From the NCBI RefSeq assembly GCF_021730395.1, contig NC_069362.1, forward strand, positions 70,077,501-70,141,500: a stretch of DNA of 64,000 nt, written 5' to 3'. Shown piece by piece: positions 40,892 through 52,228 of this stretch. Every line of letters starts with the position of its first letter. Position 1 is the stretch's first letter. Under the pieces are notes generated by a model, which saw only the letters and a list, made by a program, of their open reading frames with translations, was not told where the DNA came from and ran no database searches. Made by a program: the position numbers and the translations under genes. This DNA comes from Mercenaria mercenaria. Its lineage: Eukaryota > Mollusca > Bivalvia > Venerida > Veneridae.

Positions 40892-43705
40892 CATTACCAA
40901 CTTTTAGTAACATCGATCTATCGGAAAATCGATAAATTTGCCTATATAAACAAAGAAGGAAAAAATCACTTAAACTTAAATAGAAAAAGTTCTATTTGGA
41001 AATCAAAAATTCGATACCCCACAAATTAAAGTTTAATTTATTCCGGATATTATGAATATTTATTTTAAAAAATATTTTAATATTTGGTTGGTCCTTTTTT
41101 ACTTTAAATAGACCAACCTCAGTTCATATAGACTCTGTAGGAAACGGGTTAAAAAATTTGACTTTTTCAAATATAACAGATAAAATGAGATATTTTCCGC
41201 AATAATCAAAATTTCGATACCCTAAAATGTAGAAAAATTATTCAATTTTCGTTATGTGTAATTTGTTTTAAATTAGATAATGGTTTGTTTGGTCTTTTTT
41301 GCATTTTAGTGTGTACAGTGAACATTTCTTTAAAATCCGGCTTTTTCCGCCGTTATCCGTAAGTACTCGGAAGCTGTTACGGAAATCTGTCGTCTGCTAG
41401 CCTGACTGTCGGTTCAAGTTGTTTATAGTCAATGCCTATGAATTGTAGGCAACTTCACATTGACAAAAAAAAACAAAAAAACAACAACAAAAAACTGAGA
41501 TTGTAATAAGACAAATTAAAACAAATTAATTGTTGAACTCAGAAACTCCGAAACCTAGATTGCTTTCGTTTAAAATAACGCTATGGAGGATTAAGTGTTC
41601 AATTCGCATCTATAAAATATACAAATGCTTTTAATTTTCATCGCAAAAAAGATACTTAAAGCAACTAATTCTCATGTGTTTCCGTAAAATATAGTCTGTC
41701 AGTAATTGAGTTTCAAAGCATTCTTAAGAATTTAGCGATAATTAATTTCCAGATACCTATATTACCTATATTATTTTTTGCCGCTGGTGACTTTTTTATT
41801 GCCGCGGCGGTCAGGGTCGATCTCCAACGCGTGTCAACTTTTTTTCTTCATATGGGATTTTTTTAATAATTTTGAAACAAAAAAATCATTTTCTATTATT
41901 CATAATATGACCAAACTTTAATTTGAAAGATAGCCTTGATGAACTGATAATTCTGCTTCTTTCCTAATCTACTTTGTATATATTATTCTGTATTCTTAAT
42001 TAATGCATGTTGTTGGTACATTCTTAATCATTCGTTTAAAAATTGCGATATCTATTATTTGTTTTAGTCCCAAGATTGCACACAATCACATCAAGCATAA
42101 AATAATTTAATTGTAACAAATATCTTAAAATTACCCTTTGACTTTTATTGTGTATTACAATATTGCCTAGGGGTAAACAGTTAGCCGTTCATTGTTGTTT
42201 CAAGTCGGGTAATAAAAAATATGTTACCCCACTTACTACAAGTGATAGGTATTTTTATGGTTTTATGGTTTTTATGGTTTTTGCGTTTTAATATTTTTAT
42301 TTCACTTTCTTCTGTCTTTATATAGTCTTTTCCCTTTCTTTCGGACTTTGTTTTTACGATTTGTACACTTATTTCATGAATCGTATGACAGTACAATTTA
42401 GAATTCACGTCGTTAATAGAGTTGTTCCGTAAATATTTACTGAGTAAAGATCTTGGCCCAAATTTCACGAAAAAACTTATTTATTCTAAAATTATAATTT
42501 AGTAAGTCTGCTGTTCTAAAATTGAGATATTGATTAAGTTATTGTTATTTAATGTTGATTTTTTCCTGTAACGATATATTTATAGTTAAATTATACTATG
42601 GTAGTAGTATTTGTCAGCAGTACCTATTCAAGTCACGCAATATGATATTTCTATTTAGGCACGATATATAGAAGCTTAATCCTTACCATGCAAAATTACA
42701 ATAATTAAACTTGTCAATCTTTCAATTTGGACAGTACTATGAAAAGGGTGCATACAAAAAAGTTACTGGCTGAATGGCAGACAGTGTAGATGATGATCAG
42801 TCTGCACATCCGTGCAGACTGTTCATGATCTGCACCGATCGCAAAGGAAGAACAAATCGTGTCTAGCATGGTAAGGGTTAAGTATTCCTTTTAAAAGTAT
42901 AAGTCTTATTTCTATACTTCTGTTTCTTTAAAGCGACTGGTCCCCAAATCGTTCGACAACAAAAATACTTTTTAGATATCTTGAAAAAAAAAGCTATATT
43001 TCTTATGAAGGCTTCAAAACTTAATTACTGACAAACTTTATTGTTACGGAAATACATGAGAACTTGCTGTTTATTTCTACCCTTTACGATAAAAATCGAA
43101 AAAGCGTTAGTGATTTAGAATTTTGAAAATATTTTAGAAACATAAGCTCATACTCAAATGTCATAATATGTGAAAGAAAGCGCGTATAGAGGAAGTATAT
43201 ACGCTTTCTAAATATTTTAGATAACATATTCATATTCATGAATATTTATTTTATTTACAGACAGTTTCTTGTGCTTAAATATTTCTTTTCTGTAAATAGA
43301 TATATGTAGCATGATGTTCATGTATTAAAAAGAAAGTAATCTATGTGTTCGATGTATAAAATGTAACGATTTCTAAATATTTCAGATACATATTCATATT
43401 CTTAAATATTACTTTTATTTGACAATTAATAAAGTATTAAATAATGATTTTCATTTAATAATTATTTAAAACTTCATTCAGGTATATCATATAGAAAACC
43501 GCCCGCCTGTAAATGCATCAGATAATGACCAAAGCTGTTAATAATCGATTTTTGCCCCCGTGTTACTACAACAACAACAATTAGTACGGAAATCAACGAA
43601 TCCGTCCGGTAGCGATGATATTGGATTATTGGTTTTATTGATTTTTGTGATAGGTAGATCTGCCCCGCTTTATCGGTTTAGAGATGTTACTAAAAGTTGG
43701 TAATG
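40892..43705. mobile_element. 2.8 kb stretch bounded by 23 bp perfect inverted repeats
   Basis: CATTACCAACTTTTAGTAAC plus ATC at 40892-40914 is exactly inverted at 43683-43705. A chance perfect 23 bp match is very unlikely. No target duplication and no transposase were seen, so it could be a large non-autonomous transposon or two inverted solo copies. It begins about 120 bp upstream of the ABAT copy A ATG and contains a TTAA MITE at 42680-42877. Confidence 0.45.
42680..42877. mobile_element. TTAA-flanked MITE, CCCTTACC family, copy 3
   Basis: 198 bp between TTAA at 42676-42679 and 42878-42881, with ends TCCTTACCATGC and GCATGGTAAGGG. The interior CTTGTCAATCTTTCAATTTG matches copy 1 at about 3190, and CAGTCTGCACATCCGTGCAG matches copy 2. 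Confidence 0.75.
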
Positions 43706-44904
43706 AACTACTTTGTTAAATGCCGAAGTAGGGTGTATTGTTTTGTGTAAAGGATAATCATGTATGATATATCTCAATAAGCTGATCTACTACACCAATC
43801 TATTTTAACACGCATAAACTACACTTAATTGTAAAATGCTGTAATGCATGACAATAAATTGCTCATCATGTATTTTTGTTTAAATGTATCTATTTCTCTG
43901 TACGTACAATTCTGCCCGGTCTTCTCCGCATTCTGATAAAACTTAAATGCATGCATGCAACAAAAAATAACTATCAAGATTAATCATTATACTTCAATTT
44001 AACTCCTTATTTCGACTTATTATGATCTAATAATTTACATTTTAGTCCACTTGACAAAGGGGCCAGGGTGAGCTAATGCTACAGGTTAATGATACGTCAT
44101 CCTTCTTCCACAATCTCTGAAGCAGTCTTAATCAAAGTAAAACACAAATTATACGGCTTTGATATCGGGAACATATTTGAATATGTACAAAGACTAAAAT
44201 GCCATATTTGATCATGTCAGCACTTTATTTCTTCACCAATTCTAATTGTACTTAGAACGAATGTGAAGATCTTGTTAAAGTTTATGTGTATGTCCAGCGT
44301 TATAGTTCCTTCTCACTTAGCATTGGTTAGTCACATTTCACTGAGCAACTGACCTCGAAGCTGTTGTCATTACAAGCTGGCCAATCAAACCCCGTGACCT
44401 TAGAAATAACCTCTGACGTTAAAATTATTCTTTCCTAATTGAGGCGACTCTGACTGAACACGCTCCGCGGATCACATATTACTCAACCCGAGGATGGAAA
44501 AGTGGCTTTGTGAAACATGCCAAACATCTTATTTGTCACAAAGGTTAACATACGTCGTTACCTTCGAATTCATTGTCAATATGTGTCAATATGTCAAAAC
44601 AAACCCTATTGTGACCCTCTAATTATGCGCAACAAATTCACGCATCGGATGGTACTCTACATGTGAAAATGGTCTGACCGGGTCAATGTGTACAGCCAGT
44701 GTATTCTTTAATTGCTGAAAGTAGTAACGGATTTACTTTGTTGTTGGATTTAACAACTTATGTTAGCGTTTTTATACTTACTCGACATTTTTAGGCAGTA
44801 GAAAACAACATAGTTCTTTTTCAAATTTGTATTTTGGTAGAGAAATAAACGCACCCTTGGTGCAAAATGTGACATGGGCGCTTAAAAATAAAGGTAGAGA
44901 GTTT
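43706..44904. other. Spacer between ABAT copies, nothing recognised
   Basis: AT-rich DNA, no coding or repeat assignment beyond short runs. No regulatory motif can be supported from sequence alone. Confidence 0.4.
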
Positions 44905-45149
44905 TTGTTTAACGTGGGTACTCGACGAAAGTACCCACCTGGAATGGACGGAACAATTTATTTCCAGCAGAGCCCACGGCAGGCGTAATATTAACCTCCC
45001 CAGCATCAAGACCGATACTGCTGGAAACAGTACCAATAAAAGTAACTCATCCAGTTCTAACAGTAGTCGGGATATCAGTCACAACCGGGAATCGAATCCC
45101 GATCGCTGGCGTTGTAGTCCAACCTGCTAACCACTGCGCAACTGACTTC
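44905..45149 (-). mobile_element. tRNA-derived SINE, second family
   Basis: On the minus strand the head is GGAAGTCAGTTGCGCAGTGG TTAGCAGGTTGG (A-box) and GGGATTCGATTCCCGG (B-box). The body contains GATGCTGGGGAGGTTAATAT and ends near the small hairpin GTGGGTACT-TTCGTCG-AGTACCCAC. It differs in sequence from the SINEs at 39611 and 54198. No target duplication could be fixed. Confidence 0.7.
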
Positions 45150-45996
45150 CTGATTAAACATTGGGATACAGAATCATGAGAATGTCAATAAGGTAGAATG
45201 GTCTTGTCCTTGTGTCCGATCCTGGTGTTCTACATACTGATGACCAAGATTTAAAACAGATTTTGCAACAAAAATTTTACAACATGATCATTATATATTT
45301 ATATAGACGTGCCCTAAAAGGAACTTTTGCTATGCTTTAACTTGTATGCCATTGGTTTATCAAAAAGGTCATATTTACACATGTAAATAAGATCTTGTTC
45401 AAGTTTGATACTTTGTGAAATCGGTCCAGTAGGTCCAGAGAATTACTACATGCGCATAAATGATAAAAAACTCCACGTATCATTCAAGGTTGATAATAAG
45501 TCGGATAGGAGCATGAAGTCTTGAGATATGTGTCATTGCTTTAATTCAAAAATGCCATTCTCCGCCATGTTTACGCTAGCTCACCAAACATGTTGCTACT
45601 TAACAGAATGCTTATACCGGTATGATTTCAGTCTAAATTGATTGTACGAGTCGGAAAGAATACATCCGCCCGGCGTTATTTGCCCTTGCATTTTCTAAAA
45701 ATATGAATTGTTCTATGTAAACAATCGCACCTTATTTCTTTCACATATCGTAATTATTTTTCTACAGGATGTGATTAGGACAAGTTTGTTGAGAAGGGGT
45801 TGCCTTTAGTTAAATCAAGTTTGTTCTTTTTTATTTTGCAGTTGCTCATACAACAATACCATTTCTTCACCAATGTTGACTATATTTACATGGTAATTTT
45901 CGTCTGTCGCAAAATGTTTTCAAAACTGCAGACTGATTTTCAGCCAAACTCGGTACCTAGTCTAGTCAAATTGTGCATACTTTCTGCTTTTTTAAA

Positions 45997-46004
45997 CTCT
46001 CTCT

Positions 46005-46041
<37 letters not shown>
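45997..46041. repeat. (CT)n microsatellite
   Basis: A run of CT dinucleotides with two CCCTCC interruptions near its start. Open frames through it (SLSLSL) are artefacts of the repeat. Confidence 0.9.
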
Positions 46042-46042
<1 letters not shown>

Positions 46043-46304
46043 AACCCCATCCCACAGCCTCCATCCCCACTGTACACTCGTATCATGTTTTTTTTACATT
46101 CGAGTTCGTCAGTCTACACACATGTTGTTCCATGACGAGACGTTGTTCTTTCTTTCACCGTTCCGGAATTGTGGAGACATGTGCTAGATTAAGGAAAATT
46201 GAGCTTTTATTAAAAACATTATCCTTGTAAAAACAACGCAAACTATATTAAATAGATGAAAAACTTTTCCTGCCACAAAAGAATAACATTCTTTATACAA
46301 TATA

Positions 46305-46541
46305 TGAGCCGTGCCATGGGAAAACCAACATAGTGGCTTTGCGACCAGCATGGATCCAGACCAGCCTGCGCATCCGCGCAGTCTGGTCAGGCTCCATGCT
46401 GTTCGCTTTTAAAGCCTATTGGAATTGGAGAAACTGTTAGCGAACAGCATGGATCCTGACCAGACTGCGCGGATGCGCAGGCTGGTCTGGATCCATGCTG
46501 GTCGCAAAGCCACTATGTTGGTTTTCTCATGGCGCGGCTCA
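46305..46541. mobile_element. 237 bp near-perfect palindromic MITE, GACCAGC-core family, copy 2
   Basis: The two arms of about 101 nt differ at about three positions. Each reads TGAGCCGTGCCATGGGAAAA, CCAACATAGTGGCTTTGCGA, CCAGCATGGATCCAGACCAG, CCTGCGCATCCGCGCAGTCT, GGTCAGG, CCATGCTGTTCGC and meets its inverse across a loop of about 35 nt (CTTTTAAAGCC...GAAACTGTTA). ATA/TAT flanks make a TA target duplication possible. It would extrude as a long hairpin. Confidence 0.85.
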
Positions 46542-46577
46542 TATTATCATTATAATACCAATAAACAATTTAATTAA

Positions 46578-47015
46578 AGTGGCATTATGCACATCTTACA
46601 GCACGTAGTGTGTTTTTGGTGAATGTTTTATAAAAGCAAGTTTTTGGTTGCTGTGCATTTAAATGTGTTTAATTAACAGTAATGCCACATAAGTATTTGA
46701 AAGTGATGCTTCAGAAATGAAGAAATCGGACTTATAAAAAATAGTTCATTTCTTCAGTCTTGTACGCAATGATCTCCCTTACCTATAAGTAGAGATTTCT
46801 GAGGTTGAAGGGAAGCAACTCCTGCAAGCAGTTTGACTTTTCTTAAAAAGACTGCCCCAGTCAAAATAAGAAAAGTCATATTTAAAAAGTTATTATTTCG
46901 TAATGGTAACAGGAAGAGTTTGGTATACTGGGTTAAAAACTATAATTTCCTCCACCCTTTTTACACACATCTATTTGTGCTGTATTTTTACTTGAAAAAT
47001 GCGTATAATTCCACT
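46578..47015. mobile_element. TTAA-flanked MITE with AGTGGCATTATGC ends
   Basis: 438 bp bounded by TTAA at 46574-46577 and 47016-47019. Terminal inverted repeats AGTGGCATTATGCACAT and complement of AGTGGAATTATACGCAT match at about 14 of 17 positions. A similar terminus (AAAGTGGCATTACACCCAA) at about 23039 may be a remnant of another copy. Confidence 0.65.
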
Positions 47016-47619
47016 TTAAGATATATTTACTAACTATAACTATAGCTTCAAAATACTGTTTAGGATAAATAAAGAACACATTTCTCTAGTTGATATAAAC
47101 ACTTTGGCATGTTTCAATGTTGAGATATAAGGTTAGTATCGATACATGCAGAAATCAAAGGACTACGTAGAAACCCGAAACCTTAGTACAATCCGATGGT
47201 TTCTGGAGATGTTAAGGAAATAGGGTGTATTGTCGCTGTTCTTGTATATATAAAATTTAAATCTTTTTTTATTTCACTAGTATCATTCTCCTTTAATAGA
47301 AATAATTTTGGGAAGCATGTGTACATGTTGGCGTTATTTGATCTACTGACGTCCTTTGTGTTATATACATGTACCAGTGATCTCTACTCGTACTGTATTA
47401 TTGTGACATTGTAAAATTTATATTGTCAAAGTACTGAAGTTTTTTTTAGAAGGCAAATATACTATTCCATTAACTACTGTAGTAAAAACCATTGATCTAT
47501 TAATTAACAATTACAGTTCTGAAGAATGTGTTCGCTGACAAGGCGGCCTTCTAGCGTTTTTGCAAAAATGGTAAACGCAATGATGCATCATAACTCTTCC
47601 CTTCTTTGTTTGCCCTATT

Positions 47620-50600
47620 CACACCCTATAAACGACTGTAGCCCCCCTCTTCCTCTTGCGAGTGATCAAAACAATAAACAGACACGCGAAAGGTAAGAAT
47701 CGTCTTCAAATTCATTATTTTGCTTTACACTGTATGTGTATTAAAGTTTAACGATAAGTCTAACATAAATATGTGTATATGGTGATATAATAGATGAAAC
47801 TGACAGGTAAAAATATGTAAGCATACTCCATAAATATATGTAATAAAATGTTTCGTATTTATTGCGTTTTCGAATGAAATTGATTTTTATCTAGTCTGTG
47901 TAAAAACATTAACTGTATGCCGACTTGCCAATTTTGATATTTGATCTGAACGCGTATTTGCGAGTGATACTGTATTCCATCTTGCGAGTACAGTAGGAGA
48001 TTTATGTCCTTTAAAGGCGTAAATGAAATTTTAAAAAATGCATACAAAATTGTCTCTTTTAATCAGTCGTCATGTTTATAATGTCATTTAATGTCGACCC
48101 CTCGTGCGATGCTTGTACTAATCCATTGGAGGCGGAGATGGAGTGTCTGTGACTCGCTATCCTACTTAATTAAATAATTAATTGAATGCTTCAGCGTCGT
48201 TTTCATGCAAGTACTCAGTGTTGGTTTTACACACATATGTCACAAATTGACATACGGGCCTCAATGTATCTGTAGTGTAAATACAGGTATTGCATCATCT
48301 TTTCGCAAATTTTTGAGTTATTGAGGTAAATGTCAGATTGTACGCATAAAATACCTCTCATGTTTTTCTGTTTTTCATAAGTTAATATTCGGTTCAGTAA
48401 CAAGAAAGTTGGTATTTTATAAACTTTAATAATTCATGTTTTTATCCCCAAAACCACTATAACGGGTCAGATTTCCCGGCTATATCGTGATTCCCGTGAA
48501 AAAGCAAATAGTCAGAGTACACGCATAAGCCGTAAGTCCCATGAAATTTAGTATTTGGTGGGACATTACCCTACAAATAGACTGGACTAGATATGCCTAG
48601 TGCACATCACTTTCGACATTAGACGAATTTACGTCAAATTGATATTATATTCATGCTAACTTTTGTATTACGTTTATTTCGCATTGCATCGTATTAATCT
48701 GTGATTGTAAATAATAGCTGCAGTTTATCATTTCCTTATCTATAATTTTCCATCATAAACTTTTCATATCTTTTCCATACTTTAACTTTAGACTTGTTAG
48801 TAATTTTAGAAATAATTGAAGTAATAAGTGACGTATTTTAATCACGTGACGTATGAACTTAGTAGCACATATATTTTGTGTAAGTAGCACGTATCATTTA
48901 TGGGAGCCAATGGAGGTATGGTGTACCCAAAGGAGCAGTTTTATGCCGTTACTTATTTGTTTTGCTATGGTGCTTACCATATGTTATATGCATGTATTTT
49001 AGCTTCTTCCACCAGACGACTTTTACCTGGTGATGCTGTCACGACCCGGAAGTACAATACCCGAGGTTCATTTGTCTTCACTCGCCTGGATGTGATTTTC
49101 CCAGCGCAGAGCTTTTGTCCCATGGTTGTGCCAAAAACCGTGAAGTCAGTTCAGGGATGCAATCACCTACCATCATAGGGAGCCAAAACGGAGTCAACGT
49201 ATTCACGGTTTAAAGGGACTTTGCTTGAAGATATGTTGTATTTTTGTGCTACTTAAAGTTCAAAGTTAACGGAAACATCTGTGTCAACGAACAGTCAGTG
49301 TTAGAACTTTATACTTCTTAAAAGAGTTACTGAGCTCAGATTTTTTTCTTTCTTTCTTATAATAAGATTTTCTTTTCACTTTTCATTTATTCATTGTAAA
49401 TAATCATTTCCGTAAATAAATTTTTAAATATTGTAATGGGTGTTGATTTGTTCTGATAGTTATTGTCCCCGGTACGTCCATCCTGTCACAACATATATTA
49501 TCATAAAAAACGAATTAGAAACGGAAAGTATAAACAGGGTCCCTACTATTTCATGCAAGAAATTAACCGTCGATTCCCTACGGAAATCACGGTTACCTGA
49601 CGATTTTAAAATAAATATGAGATGAGACAGAAGGGGACTATAGGTTGACCCCCGTCTGTCTGTAACAAAATGATCCTCTGATTTAAGAAAAACACAATTT
49701 CACCCACAAGTATCCTGCGAATAAACGTATAAATAGAAAAGGATAACGAAAACATTACCGGAAAAGTCGAGTAAGTCCTTATTAGTAATTCAGAGTTTAC
49801 TTCATGGTAAACCAGTCAACATGATTCAAAAGTAGTACAACTATTTTGTCACGAATGGCCTAATGGTTGAACTACCTGATTCCCCCTTCCTCAATAATAA
49901 CATAAACATGTTATCGTTACAAATACCGTGCACGAGTAGTACAGCCGTCATGATTACTACCTGCCAAGATTTACTGCTATTTCTCAGGTTAGAAATAATT
50001 TACATTTGATAGTGATAACACGTCAGGAATCTGTCCTTGCGGATTTGACCTGGTGACCTAGTTTTTGAGCCCAGATGACCCAATATCAAACTCGTCAAAG
50101 GTTCTATTGATGGTAACATTATGACCAAGTTTCATTAAGATTGGACCAAAATGTGACCTCTGAGTGTTAACAGTCAAATTGTTGACGACGGACAAGGACG
50201 ACGGACGACGGACACAGGGTGATCACAAAAGCTCACATTGAGCACTTCTTGCTCGGTGAGGTAATAAACCCTCATTTTTTTCCTCTAATGGCACTTCTGC
50301 TTGTAAAATGGGAACTTATTTCATTCGCAGAATGTTTTTTCAGTAAAATAAGACAAGTTTCATGTTAAAGTTCGTGTGTTTATGGCAAATACAAAGACAA
50401 AACTAAAATAATGTTGTTTACTGTGCGACACTGTCAAGAAAGCGATCCACAAAGGATTAGTGGATTCAGTCTTGCGCCGTTTCACTCCAAATCACCCCAT
50501 TCACTGTTCATATTTTCACATCTTATTAATTGTAGTTGCAATTATATACTGGTTTCAATGGTTTGAAATTCTAGAAAGTATAGAATTGTATGCGACACAT

Positions 50601-51472
50601 CGTCTAATTATGGTCTCATGATGGTGAAGTTAATGCCAAGTTATTTCAAAATCCCTTAATGCATAAATAAGTTACGGCACTGACACAAAAAAAAGCAGAC
50701 CATGTTTCACCTTTAAGTGTTACTTTAAAAAGAAAAAGGAAAATAATAAGATGGACATTAAGTATATATTGCCGATGTTTGTACGTAATCTTTGAGAGAG
50801 GTAGGTGTAATAGCATTGAAGTAATTGCACAATCAAATATATGAGGACACATATATAAACGGACCAAACAGACAAACCGCATGTTGCCTGCTATATTCCA
50901 CCCTCCTTCAAACTTTGTTTGCGGGTTATAATTATGAAGAAGTACTACAAGAGCATAGGAAACGACGATATTTTATAAAGAAGTCACTCACAAACAGGCA
51001 TACAGTCTTTTTACGAAACTCGCAAGGACTTGTACAGTATTAAAGCAAGCATGCATACAGTCAGGAAATAACACCAAATCTTCTTTCATTGACGGTTATA
51101 AACAAATTGGAGAATTTATCAATGATTTGATTTTATTTTACCAAACTAGTATTGTTTCTTTATCCATGAAACAGCGAAATTTACATGTAGGTCATTCTTC
51201 AAGCAAGAAAATAAGTACTTTTGACGCGGACAATGTACAATTCTGGACAAAATCAGTGATCAATCGGGTTTTTTGCTGTAATTCTACCTGTCATCAGACT
51301 AACACATTATATACAGAAACAAATCATGTTCAGTTTCCAATAAAATGTAAATATACATACCTTCAAAGCAAATTAGTCACTTTAAAATGTTATTTTTTAA
51401 CTTTTAGCTGTCAGTTTATTGTTTTGATCACTCGCAAGAGGAAGAGGGGGCTACAGTCGTTTATAGGGTGTG
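47620..51472. mobile_element. 3.85 kb inverted-repeat element with 5 bp target duplication
   Basis: Terminal inverted repeats of about 65 bp (outermost CACACCCTATAAACGACTGT, then AGCCCCC(C)TCTTCCTCTTG, CGAGTGATCAAAACAATAAA) are nearly identical and inverted at 51408-51472. CTATT lies immediately outside both ends (47615-47619 and 51473-51477). The interior has no convincing transposase; an open frame at 48900-49178 has no recognisable homology. A reversed HINE-like fragment lies inside at 50035-50268. Superfamily unknown. Confidence 0.6.
50035..50268 (-). mobile_element. Short HINE-like AGCTCA-family copy, reversed
   Basis: On the minus strand: CTCACCGAGCAAGAAGTGCT, CAATGTGAGCTTTTGTGATC, CCGTCGTCCGTCGTCC, then about one and a half 145 bp units ending at CAGGTCAAATCC. 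It is the same family as 24930-26327. Confidence 0.6.
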
Positions 51473-51479
51473 CTATTTA

Positions 51480-51757
51480 TCATAATAAGTTTGTAATTTA
51501 TTGAGCAATAACTGTAATCGTTCTTTTGAATATGAAAATAATACTGTGTCACCTGAAAACAGAAGCAAGCATATTTGTATATCATCAGAAGTAAATGTAT
51601 TGGCATTGTTACCTTTTAAACTATCATACGTATCATTAACGAATAAAATGAAAAGAAGGGAGCATAATGGTTCCCCTTGTTTTAAGCCCATATAACTGTC
51701 AAAATAGTCTGACAGTGAACCGCTGGCTTTTACACATGATTTTACACACTTATACAT
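51480..51757 (-). pseudogene. LINE reverse transcriptase fragment
   Basis: About 90 codons on the minus strand include the RT block GLKQGEPLCSLLFILFVND and the catalytic region LLLFSGDTVLFSYSKE, followed by LQLLLNKLQTYYDK. Typical non-LTR RTs have FADD here; FSGD has lost one catalytic aspartate, so it is inactive. Neither an endonuclease nor a 3' tail is seen nearby. The fragment stops at the right border of the 47620-51472 element, and no continuation was recognised on the far side. Confidence 0.75.
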
Positions 51758-52228
51758 TACTGCGTATTATATTAATAATTTTAATGCTAACACTAGATTT
51801 AAGCAATTTGAATCAGATTCCATTTCTGTAAAACAAATCGAAACACTCACTTACGAAAATTCATAAATGATGCACATACCTTTTTCTTTTCATGCTCAAC
51901 TTTTAACAGCCTAATTTTTATCAATGATAGACGTTAAAACAAATATACAGTCTATCGTACTTTGTTTTGTCTTAAACCATATTGATGGTCATTTAATGTA
52001 TCAAAGTATGTTCAACATGTAGAACGTGTATAACAAATATTGTTGAAAACACCATTTTCAGCTTGTGATTACATGAACTGTTGTCACATTAGCTTAATGT
52101 CGTTAGTCCCTCACAATACAATGCTTTTCAGCTTTGCATGTCCGGCGCAAAGTTCTTCTGTATAAATACTCAATGAATTAACAGTTGGACCTTGAGGTTC
52201 TTGTATTTATGAATAAGTCTTTGTAGCT

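Noticed and set aside
45800-46230. Ser/Leu-rich open frames
   Set aside because: Driven by the CT microsatellite; no homology on either side.
48900-49178. 92-codon frame inside the 3.85 kb inverted-repeat element as a transposase
   Set aside because: No DDE, zinc-finger or other motif is recognisable; length and composition fit a chance frame.
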